In this document: piece after piece, positions 9,123-16,157 of the stretch | How positions within the stretch are numbered: position 1 is the first letter of the stretch | Layout: the number at the start of each line of letters is the position of its first letter | NCBI RefSeq assembly: GCF_017876515.1 | Contig: NZ_JAGIOC010000001.1 | Coordinates: 3,348,001-3,412,000, forward strand | Reading direction: 5' to 3' | Origin: Brachybacterium fresconis | GTDB taxonomy: Bacteria; Actinomycetota; Actinomycetes; Actinomycetales; Dermabacteraceae | DNA length: 64,000 nucleotides | The notes under the pieces: generated by a model | The model's database searches: none | What the model saw: only the letters and a program-made list of their open reading frames with translations | What the model was told of the DNA's origin: nothing | Program-made: the position numbers and the translations under genes

Positions 9123-9136
9123 CGTGAACGTTCACG
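9123..9136. promoter_or_regulatory. LacI-type operator upstream of sugar ABC operon
   Basis: CGTGAACGTTCACG is a perfect 14-bp palindrome with the central CG typical of LacI-family sites. It lies 76 bp before the binding-protein start. A TACGAT hexamer at 9106-9111 is a possible -10, which would place the operator at about +6, in the usual repressing position. The cognate regulator is not identified. Confidence 0.6.
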
Positions 9137-9211
9137 CCTCGGTGGTGCCATGACGCACCCGGGTGGCCACGCTCACAGAGAACTCGAAGACGAGGAAGGA
9201 CAAGGAGAGCG

Positions 9212-10546
9212 ATGAAGCCACGTCTGACCCGGCGCACAGCGCTGGCGGGGTCCGGGGCAGCGATGCTGGCCGGCCTGGCCGCCTGCGCACCGCCGAGCCC
9301 CGGCAACGTCAACAACGAAGCGATCATCCCGCCCAGCGACGGTCCGGTGACCCTGAGTTACTGGGCCTGGTTGAAGGACCTGCAGAAGGTCGCTGACATC
9401 TTCAATGAGAAGCAGGACCGGATCAAGGTGGAGACCACCTGGATCCCGGGCGGCAACTCCGGCGGCTACGCCAAGATCCTCTCCGCGGTCTCTGCGGGCG
9501 GCGGACCGGACATCGCGCAGATCGAGCTGCGCCAGGTTCCCGAGTTCGCCCTCGCGGGCGCGCTGACGGAGCTGACCCGCTACGGTTTCGCCGACCAGGC
9601 CGACGCCTTCGACCCCGGCGCTCTCAGCCAGATCAAGGTCGGCGAGTCGTACTGGGCCGTCCCGCAGGACACCGGCCCGGTGGCCACCTTCTACAACCGC
9701 GAGGTCCTCGAGGGGGAGCTCGGGCTGCAGCCCCCAGCCACCTGGGAGGAGTTCCGCGAGACCGCCGGAGTCGTCTCCGAGGCCGGTAAGAACCTGATCA
9801 CCCTCGACCCGTCGGACGGTTCCCACCTCATCTCCTGGATGATGCAGTCCGGCGCCGTGTGGTTCCGGCCCGAGGGTGACGCCTGGATCGTCGACATGAC
9901 CGGCGACGCCTCGATGCGGGTCGCCGAGTTCTGGGACGAGATCCTCGCCGCGAAGATCATCGGCACCGGATACGGCGCCTTCTCCACGCCGTGGATGGCG
10001 GCCGCCGGCGAAGGCAACGTGCTGGCCACCATCGGCGGCTCGTGGTCCGACGCACTCGTCGAGTCGGTGCCGAACGGCAAGGGCAAGTGGGCCGTGTCCC
10101 CCATGCCCACCTGGCCCGACGGGTACGCCTCCGGCGCCCATGGCGGCTCCTCCGCCGCCGTGCTGTCGACCAGCAAGCATCCTGTCGAGGCGCTGGAGTT
10201 CCTCACCTGGATGTGCACCGACCCCGACGGCATCGACGCGATGATCAAGTACTCCGGGATCGGCTGGTCGCCGGCCAAGGACTACATCGGCGAGTCCCGT
10301 CAGGAGCCGTCGGAGTTCTTCTCCGGACAGAACTACAACGAGGAGGTCATCCTGCCCATGGCGGAGGGCCAGAACCTCGAATGGACCTGGGCTCCGATGA
10401 TGCAGCGCGCTTCTGCCATCGTCGGCGACGGCATGACGACGGCCGTCAGCGGGGAGGTCCCGCTGGTGGACATGCTCCCGCAGGTCCAGACGGAGATCGT
10501 CAAGATCATGCGGGAAATGGGCTTGAATGCGGAGGAGGCACGATGA
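9212..10546 (+). CDS. Carbohydrate ABC transporter substrate-binding lipoprotein
   Basis: 444 residues, family 1 extracellular sugar-binding protein. The signal peptide RRTALAGSGAAMLAGLAAC ends in a lipobox with Cys25 and carries a Tat-like RR. Typical SBP blocks follow: TLSYWAWLKDLQKVADIFNEK, GGGPDIAQIELRQVPEFALAG, and YWAVPQDTGPVATFYNREVL. It would capture an oligosaccharide outside the membrane and deliver it to the two permeases behind it. AAGGAGAG lies five bases before the ATG. The stop overlaps the next start (ATGA), so the three genes form one operon. Substrate unknown; beta-galactosidase genes downstream make a galactoside plausible. Confidence 0.9.
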   Translation: MKPRLTRRTALAGSGAAMLAGLAACAPPSPGNVNNEAIIPPSDGPVTLSYWAWLKDLQKVADIFNEKQDRIKVETTWIPGGNSGGYAKILSAVSAGGGPDIAQIELRQVPEFALAGALTELTRYGFADQADAFDPGALSQIKVGESYWAVPQDTGPVATFYNREVLEGELGLQPPATWEEFRETAGVVSEAGKNLITLDPSDGSHLISWMMQSGAVWFRPEGDAWIVDMTGDASMRVAEFWDEILAAKIIGTGYGAFSTPWMAAAGEGNVLATIGGSWSDALVESVPNGKGKWAVSPMPTWPDGYASGAHGGSSAAVLSTSKHPVEALEFLTWMCTDPDGIDAMIKYSGIGWSPAKDYIGESRQEPSEFFSGQNYNEEVILPMAEGQNLEWTWAPMMQRASAIVGDGMTTAVSGEVPLVDMLPQVQTEIVKIMREMGLNAEEAR

Positions 10547-11427
10547 GGTCCAAGACAGCACCCTGGCTCCTGCTGGCCCCGTTCCTGGTGGTGTTCATCG
10601 GGACCATGATCATTCCGATCATCATGGCGATCGGGTACTCGTTCAGCTCGGTGGAGCGCTCCGGCCTGCTCGGCGAGGGAGGAATCACCAACAGCTTCGC
10701 CGGCTTCGAGAACTACATCAAGGCCCTGTCGAACGCGAACTTCGTGGAGTCGATCGGACGCATGGTCCTGTTCGGCGCCGTGCAGGTGACCGTGATGATC
10801 GTGGCCGCCACGATCCTCGCGCTGCTGCTGGAGAGCGCCAGCGCCAAGTGGCCGGGCTTCTTCCGGGCCACCTACTTCCTGCCCTACGGGATCCCGGGCG
10901 TGATCGCCACGATCCTGTGGTCGTTCCTGTACATCCCGGGGCTGAGCCCGATCGTGGACGTGCTGAGCTGGGTGGGTCTCGAGATCGACTTCCTGGGCCC
11001 CAACATGGTGCTGTGGTCGATCGCGAACATCGTGACCTGGACGTACACGGGCTACAACATGCTCATCATCATCGCCCAGCTCAAGGCGATCCCCGGTGAG
11101 CTCTATGAGGCCGCGAAGATCGACGGCGCCAACGGCTTCCGCGTGGCGACGGCGATCCAGCTGCCGCTGATCCGGCCGGCTCTGCTGCTGACGGTCATCT
11201 TCTCGATCATCGGCACCCTGCAGCTGTTCGCCGAGCCGCGACTGATGCAGACCATGAGCGCCGGGATCACCTCGGAGTACACCCCGAACATGTCCGCCTA
11301 CGCCTTCGCGTTCCAGTACAACGACATCGGCATGGCGGCCGCGCAGGCCGTGATCATCGCGGTCTCCGCGTTCCTCCTCTCGGCGGTTGCGCTGGGAGTC
11401 TCCTCCTGGACGGAGAAGCGTCGATGA
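10543..11427 (+). CDS. Carbohydrate ABC transporter permease (MalF type)
   Basis: 294 residues and six predicted membrane helices. The EAA loop GELYEAAKIDGANGFRVATAIQLPLIRPALL, which docks the ATPase, lies near residues 185-215. The start ATG overlaps the stop of the binding protein (ATGA) and its own stop overlaps the next permease the same way, which implies translational coupling. The operon has no ATP-binding protein; in actinobacteria such importers commonly use the shared MsiK-type ATPase, presumably encoded elsewhere. Confidence 0.9.
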   Translation: MRSKTAPWLLLAPFLVVFIGTMIIPIIMAIGYSFSSVERSGLLGEGGITNSFAGFENYIKALSNANFVESIGRMVLFGAVQVTVMIVAATILALLLESASAKWPGFFRATYFLPYGIPGVIATILWSFLYIPGLSPIVDVLSWVGLEIDFLGPNMVLWSIANIVTWTYTGYNMLIIIAQLKAIPGELYEAAKIDGANGFRVATAIQLPLIRPALLLTVIFSIIGTLQLFAEPRLMQTMSAGITSEYTPNMSAYAFAFQYNDIGMAAAQAVIIAVSAFLLSAVALGVSSWTEKRR

Positions 11428-12374
11428 CCACCTCGAACACCACGCAAGACACCACGACAACGGACGAGCGCCGTCAGGCGTCGGCCGCCAAGCGGGCCGG
11501 GCGCGAGACCCGCGCCGGGGCCCGTGACGCGGGGCGGAAGCCCACGACGACCATCCTGGTCACCGCGATCCTCGTGATCGTGGCGATCTACTTCCTGATC
11601 CCCGTCTACTGGGTCATCATCAACGCCACCAAATCGACCGAGGACCTGTTCGGCACCTCCGGCTTCTGGTTCGGGGACAGCTTCCAGCTGTGGGAGAACG
11701 TCAAGGCCGTGTTCGCGGCCAACAGCGGGATCTTCCCGCGCTGGGGGCTGAACTCGGTGCTGTACGCGGGCGTCGGCTCCGTGCTGGCCACCTACTTCGC
11801 GACCGCCGCGGGATATGCCCTGGCCAAGTACCGCTTCCCGGGACGCCGGTTCGTGTACGTGCTCGTCCTGGGCGGTGTGCTGGTGCCCGGAACCGCCGTC
11901 GCACTGCCGCTGTTCTTCCTGTTCAGCTCGATCGGGCTCACCAACACCTACTGGGCGGTGTTGATCCCGTCGCTGGTCAGCCCGTTCGGTCTGTTCCTGG
12001 CCTCGATCTATGCGAGCGCCGCGGTGCCCGACGAGCTGCTCGAGGCCGGCCGGATCGACGGCGTGGGGGAGATCGGGCTGTTCCATCGCCTCGCGCTGCC
12101 GCAGCTGACTCCGGCGATCGTGACCATCGTGCTGTTCCAGTTCGTGGCGATCTGGAACAACTACATGCTCCCGCTGGTGATGCTGGCCGACGAGAAGCTC
12201 TACCCGATCACCCTGGGCCTGGACAACTGGCGGGCCCAGACCGACCGGCTGCCGGAGTTCTACCAGCTCACCACGACCGGCGCGCTGCTGTCGGTGATCC
12301 CGCTGGCGATCCTCATCCTGGTGCTGCAGCGCTTCTGGCGCGGCGGCCTCACCGAGGGCTCCGTCAAGGGCTGA
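11424..12374 (+). CDS. Carbohydrate ABC transporter permease (MalG type)
   Basis: 316 residues, six membrane helices after a polar, Thr/Arg-rich N-terminal tail of about 45 residues. The EAA loop is DELLEAGRIDGVGEIGLFHRLALPQLTPAIV, and the C-terminus ends FWRGGLTEGSVKG, a hallmark of MalG-type permeases. It is the last gene of the 9212-12374 operon, coupled by ATGA to the MalF-type partner. Transcription probably ends at the palindrome at 12500-12543. Confidence 0.9.
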   Translation: MTTSNTTQDTTTTDERRQASAAKRAGRETRAGARDAGRKPTTTILVTAILVIVAIYFLIPVYWVIINATKSTEDLFGTSGFWFGDSFQLWENVKAVFAANSGIFPRWGLNSVLYAGVGSVLATYFATAAGYALAKYRFPGRRFVYVLVLGGVLVPGTAVALPLFFLFSSIGLTNTYWAVLIPSLVSPFGLFLASIYASAAVPDELLEAGRIDGVGEIGLFHRLALPQLTPAIVTIVLFQFVAIWNNYMLPLVMLADEKLYPITLGLDNWRAQTDRLPEFYQLTTTGALLSVIPLAILILVLQRFWRGGLTEGSVKG

Positions 12375-12404
12375 CCTCCCGCCGCCGAGGCGGCATTCCT
12401 GCGG

Positions 12405-12499
12405 GGCGGCTTCGCCCGGCCCGACAGCCTTGCCCGGCGGGGCGGCCCCGCCCGGCGCGACAGCCTTGCCCGGCGGGGCGGCCCCGCCCGGCGCGACGC
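12405..12499. repeat. 36-bp GC-rich tandem repeat, about 2.5 units
   Basis: CGACAGCC recurs with a period of 36 bp (12422 and 12458) within TTGCCCGGCGGGGCGGCCCC-type units. The array directly abuts the palindrome at 12500. The 361-bp gap between the permease and the serpin holds only this array, the palindrome and the array at 12567. Confidence 0.7.
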
Positions 12500-12543
12500 G
12501 ATTGTGCGCTGTGCTTCCGTAGTTGGAAGCACAGCGCACAATC
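12500..12543. terminator. Perfect 19-bp palindrome (repeat family A, copy 1)
   Basis: Arm GATTGTGCGCTGTGCTTCC at 12500-12518 pairs perfectly with 12525-12543 around a 6-nt loop. It follows the sugar ABC operon and can end it. The same sequence recurs at 35276-35327 with only the loop and the outermost bases changed. Confidence 0.75.
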
Positions 12544-12566
12544 ACGGTCTGGGGGACTCCGGTCGC

Positions 12567-12655
12567 GGGGCACGATCGCGTTCCGGACGCCGCGGGTCAG
12601 GGGGCACGATCGCGTTCCGGACGCCGCGGGTCAGGGGGCACGATCGTGTTCCGGC
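12567..12655. repeat. 34-bp tandem repeat, about 2.6 units
   Basis: CACGATCGCGTTCCGGACGC repeats with a period of 34 bp (CAC at 12571, 12605 and 12639); the first two units are nearly identical and the third is partial with one change in CGATCGTG. It lies between palindrome A1 and the serpin gene and may overlap the serpin 5' region. Confidence 0.7.
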
Positions 12656-12735
12656 GGCGTCGGACGAGGACGAACAACGTCGATCCGAGGTCCGGGTCGC
12701 TTGCATCCGCGGGCTCCCTGCTCTTCGATGAGGGC

Positions 12736-14103
12736 ATGACCGCCGCCGCTCGCCGCCCCGGAGTCCGCCGACGTTCCCTCCTCGCCGCCGGGGTGACCCT
12801 GCCCGCCCTCACGGGACTGGCCGCCTGCGACGGCGGGGGCGAGCCCGGCGAGGTCGGCGCGCCCGACGTGGTCGCCGAGGTGGACCGCGAGGCACCGGGC
12901 CCCGTCGAGGACGTCGCCGCGCTGACCTCCCCGTTCACCGCCCGACTGCTCGGCGCCCTCGACCGTGAGGCGGTGAACCTCGTGTGCTCCCCGCTGTCGG
13001 CCCAGGTGGCGCTGTCCATGGCCGCGCTCGGCGCCGCCGGGGCTACGCGGGAGCAGATGGAGCAGGTGCTCGGCGGCGCCGTCGACGACGTGGCCGCGGC
13101 CGCGAACACGCTGACCCAGGTGCTGGCGTCCGTCGGCGACGAGGAGCGGGAGGAGGACAAGGAGGGCGACCCCGAGCCCGCCGTCGCGACACTCGTGAAC
13201 GGCACCTGGGTGCAGGAGGACCTCGCCCTCGAGGACGACTTCGTCCAGGGTCTGGGCCGCTGGTTCGGCAGCGGCGTCTATCAGGCCGACTTCGCCGACG
13301 ACGGCGCACGGGAGAAGGCCCGCGAGCGGATCAACGGCTGGGTCGCCGACGCGACGAACGACCTCATCGAAGACCTCGTCCCCGACGGCATGCTCGACGC
13401 CGCCACTCGCCTGGTGCTCGTCAACGCCCTGCACCTGAAGGCCGCCTGGCCGCAGCCGCTCACCGCGGCGGGCGGCACCTTCACCGCGGCCGGCGGGGAG
13501 GAGCTCAGCGTCGAGATGCTCTCCGGCACCACCGACAGCTGGTACGAGGACGAGCTGTGCCGAGCCACGGCGCTGGAGACCCACGGATCGCAGCTCTCCC
13601 TTGCCCTGATCCGGCCCACGGAGGACGTCGCCACCGTGCTCGACGCCTGGTCCGAGACGGCCGACGCCGTCGCCGGGGGCGGTGCCGAGGCCGCCGGCGG
13701 GTCCGGTTCCGGTCTCGCCGCCGTGCTGGCCGGCCTCCAGGACTCTCGGGCGAGCACCGAGGTGACGCTGCCCGGGTTCGACATTGAGTGGCAGGACCAG
13801 CTCAAGGGTCCGCTCTCGGAGCTCGGGATGGCCGATGCCTTCACCGATGCCGCCGACTTCTCCGGGATCACCTCGGAGGAGGAGCTGATGCTCACCCACG
13901 TGGTCCAGAAGGCGGTGATCACGGTCGACGAGGAGGGCATGGAGGCCGCCGCCGCGACCGCCGTGGGTGCCGGCGCGTCGTCGGCGCAGGCGGACGTGCA
14001 CGAACTGGTCCTGGACGTGCCCTTCCTCTATGTCGCCTTCGAGACGAGCACCCGCGCGCCGCTGGTCCTCGGCTGGATCGGGGACCCGACGCGGACGCGG
14101 TGA
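12736..14103 (+). CDS. Serpin-family protease inhibitor, predicted lipoprotein
   Basis: 455 residues. A Tat-like RRRSLLAAGVTLPALTGLAAC signal gives a lipobox at Cys31, so the protein should be anchored outside the membrane. The serpin fold starts near LLGALDREAVNLVCSPLSAQVALSMAALGA and ends with VPFLYVAFETSTRAPLVLGWIGDPT. The hinge of the reactive loop is EEGMEAAAAT at about 399-408; counting from it, the P1-P1' bond falls near Ser415-Ser416 in a run of small residues, which would suit elastase- or subtilisin-like proteases (inference). P14 is Met, where inhibitory serpins usually have Thr, Ser or Val. An acidic, low-complexity stretch (EEREEDKEGDPEP) and AVAGGGAEAAGGSGSG interrupt the domain. 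The start at ATG 12736 lacks a strong Shine-Dalgarno. Confidence 0.9.
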   Translation: MTAAARRPGVRRRSLLAAGVTLPALTGLAACDGGGEPGEVGAPDVVAEVDREAPGPVEDVAALTSPFTARLLGALDREAVNLVCSPLSAQVALSMAALGAAGATREQMEQVLGGAVDDVAAAANTLTQVLASVGDEEREEDKEGDPEPAVATLVNGTWVQEDLALEDDFVQGLGRWFGSGVYQADFADDGAREKARERINGWVADATNDLIEDLVPDGMLDAATRLVLVNALHLKAAWPQPLTAAGGTFTAAGGEELSVEMLSGTTDSWYEDELCRATALETHGSQLSLALIRPTEDVATVLDAWSETADAVAGGGAEAAGGSGSGLAAVLAGLQDSRASTEVTLPGFDIEWQDQLKGPLSELGMADAFTDAADFSGITSEEELMLTHVVQKAVITVDEEGMEAAAATAVGAGASSAQADVHELVLDVPFLYVAFETSTRAPLVLGWIGDPTRTR

Positions 14104-14135
14104 GACGGCTCGTCCGTCGGCCCCGCCACCACCCA

Positions 14136-14153
14136 CGGACCTCGCGGGGTCCG
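14136..14153 (+). terminator. Short hairpin after the serpin gene
   Basis: CGGACC (14136-14141) and GGTCCG (14148-14153) form a 6-bp stem with a 6-nt loop, followed by GAAAACC. It begins 33 bp after the serpin stop and 45 bp before the next start. It could be a weak terminator or attenuator between serpin and exporter. Confidence 0.4.
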
Positions 14154-14197
14154 GAAAACCAGGTGCGGGTGTCGGATCCCTGTGAAAGGTTTCTCCG

Positions 14198-15928
14198 ATG
14201 GGGATCTTCGCCGTCGGCGCATGGTGTATCAGGCAGGCGTGGGCGGCCGCCCCGTGCATGGTCGCGGCGGCCGCGGTCCTGGGGCTCCTCGTCGCAGCCG
14301 TCCCCTCGCTGCAGGTCGTGCTCATGGCGCAGTTCGTCGGCGCCCTCACCGGCGCGGACAGCTTCGACGACGTCGCCGCGCCCTTCGCGGGCCTCGTGCT
14401 GCTGATCGCCTTCACCGGGCCCGTCGAAGCGATCGCCGGCACCATGCAGTGGCGCGTCGTGGATCTCATCGGTCTGCACTCCAAGCGCGAGGTCGCCGAC
14501 ACCCTGGCGACGCTGCCTCCGACGGTGCTTGCGGATCCGGTGGCCGCAGCCGATATCGAGGCGGGCAACAAGGCCGCGGAGGAGGAGCTCTCCTTCCTCT
14601 ATCCCTTCGTCCTGAGCCTGCTGCGCGACATCCTGTCGGTGGTGGGCGTGTTCCTCACCCTGGCCACGATGAGCCCGCTCGCCGCGGTGTTCGTCCTGAT
14701 CTCCCTGCTCCCGATGCTGTTCGCCTCGCAGCGGATCTCCCGCATCAGCTCGCGGATGTGGGACGACGTCGGCAAGCTCTACTGGCGATCGCGCTACCTC
14801 CACCAGCACCTGGTCACGACGGCGTCGTCGATCGAGCTGACCTCTCTGGGCGCCAACGGTCAGATCTCCTCGAAGGTCACCGGGACGGTCGGACAGATCA
14901 CCGCCCGCAAGTCGCAGACCTACCTCCCCATGCTCTCCTGGCGACTGCTCGCGGGGGCGGCGACCTCGCTCCTGCTGGCCGGCGCGCTCGCCGCACTCGT
15001 GGTGGGGGTGCACTACGGGCCGGCCGCCGCCGGCGGCGTCTACGGAGTGATGGCCGCGATGGGGGCGGTCGGCTCCCTCGGCGCGAACCTCGGGAACATC
15101 GTCGAGGGCAGTGCCCCGTACGAGCGCTACGAGACGCTGCTGGGCATGCGACGCGAGGCGCGCGACCCCTCGCTCGCCCGCGACGCGCACTCCCTCGTGG
15201 TCTCGGGCATCTCCCATACCTACGAGGGCCAGGACGCGGCCTCGCTCGTCGGCCTCGACCTGCGCATCGACAAAGGCCGCATCGTCGCGCTGGTGGGCGT
15301 CAACGGCGCCGGGAAGACCACCGCGGTCAACTCGATCGTCGGCACCCTGGACCCGCAGTTCGGCGAGATCTCGATCGACGGCCGCACCCGCGCGGACATG
15401 CCTTTCCAGGAGTGGGTGGGCCATTTCGGCACCCTCACCCAGGAGTTCGGCCGCTACGAGCTGACCGTGCGCGAGTCGCTGCAGCTCGGCACCCCGCGCC
15501 GCGATGTGAGCGACGAGGAGATGTGGACGGCGCTGGAGGCGGCGAACGCCGCGCACATGGTGCGCGGCTTCGAGAACGGACTGGACCAGCAGCTGGGCTC
15601 GCAGTGGGACGGGGGAGTGGGCCTCTCCGGCGGCCAGTGGCAGCGGATCTCCCTGGCCCGCATCCACCTGCGGGCCGCACCGATCTGGATCCTCGACGAG
15701 CCCACCAGCGCGATCGATGCCGAGGCCGAGCAGGACATCTTCCGCGAGCTGCAGCGCTCCAAGGCCGGCCGCATCACCATCGTCGTCTCCCACCGTGCGT
15801 GGACCCTGCGCGGGATGGACGAGATCCTGGTGGTCGACCAGGGCCGCGTCATCGAGCGCGGTCGCTACGACGAGCTGCTGGGCCGGGGCGGGCGCTTCAC
15901 GGAGATCTTCGCGGAGCAGGCCGCCTGA
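14198..15928 (+). CDS. ABC exporter half-transporter (permease-ATPase fusion)
   Basis: 576 residues. An N-terminal membrane domain of about six helices (residues 1-310) is fused to an ATPase: Walker A GVNGAGKTT near 367-375, LSGGQ near 477-481, Walker B WILDEP near 497-503 and SHR switch near 530. The Q-loop region TLTQEFGRYELTVRESL resembles exporters of peptides and RiPP-type products in actinobacteria rather than lipid or drug pumps; this is a family resemblance, not proof. As a half-transporter it should act as a homodimer, since no partner is adjacent. A weak GAAAGG lies eight bases before the ATG. It follows the serpin by 94 bp on the same strand. I found no convincing small precursor peptide in the flanking gaps. 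Confidence 0.85.
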   Translation: MGIFAVGAWCIRQAWAAAPCMVAAAAVLGLLVAAVPSLQVVLMAQFVGALTGADSFDDVAAPFAGLVLLIAFTGPVEAIAGTMQWRVVDLIGLHSKREVADTLATLPPTVLADPVAAADIEAGNKAAEEELSFLYPFVLSLLRDILSVVGVFLTLATMSPLAAVFVLISLLPMLFASQRISRISSRMWDDVGKLYWRSRYLHQHLVTTASSIELTSLGANGQISSKVTGTVGQITARKSQTYLPMLSWRLLAGAATSLLLAGALAALVVGVHYGPAAAGGVYGVMAAMGAVGSLGANLGNIVEGSAPYERYETLLGMRREARDPSLARDAHSLVVSGISHTYEGQDAASLVGLDLRIDKGRIVALVGVNGAGKTTAVNSIVGTLDPQFGEISIDGRTRADMPFQEWVGHFGTLTQEFGRYELTVRESLQLGTPRRDVSDEEMWTALEAANAAHMVRGFENGLDQQLGSQWDGGVGLSGGQWQRISLARIHLRAAPIWILDEPTSAIDAEAEQDIFRELQRSKAGRITIVVSHRAWTLRGMDEILVVDQGRVIERGRYDELLGRGGRFTEIFAEQAA

Positions 15929-16014
15929 ACGGTGCACTGCGGCGGTCGAGAGAGCCCGGTGGTCAACCGCGGCCGACGACACGCGTTCTCCCGGAACCGG
16001 TTACTCCGAAATTC

Positions 16015-16028
16015 TCCACAGATGTGGA
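16015..16028. promoter_or_regulatory. Dyad upstream of GH42 gene, possible operator
   Basis: TCCACA-GA-TGTGGA is a perfect 6+6 dyad 130 bp before the GH42 start, in an unusually AT-rich stretch of this gap. It could be a regulator site or part of the promoter. I cannot assign a protein to it. Confidence 0.35.
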
Positions 16029-16157
16029 ACATCGGGGAGCGGCGGCCCGCTCGAGGCGCGTCGAGGGGTCCAGAGGTCTCGCGTCGCCCGGCCCCGCTGC
16101 GACGTCCCCGACTACCCTGGGAGCAGAGCGCTCGACGGTTCTCGCGATGGAGGAGAC

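Noticed and set aside
8642..9151. Open frame with FPAEPTST octapeptide repeats on the minus strand
   Set aside because: The repeat is a by-product of 24-bp DNA units being a multiple of three. The frame has no ribosome site and spans palindromes; I see it as non-coding.
12260..12573. Short minus-strand frames rich in Arg, Gly and Pro between ABC operon and serpin
   Set aside because: They are translations of the 36-bp tandem repeat and the palindrome.
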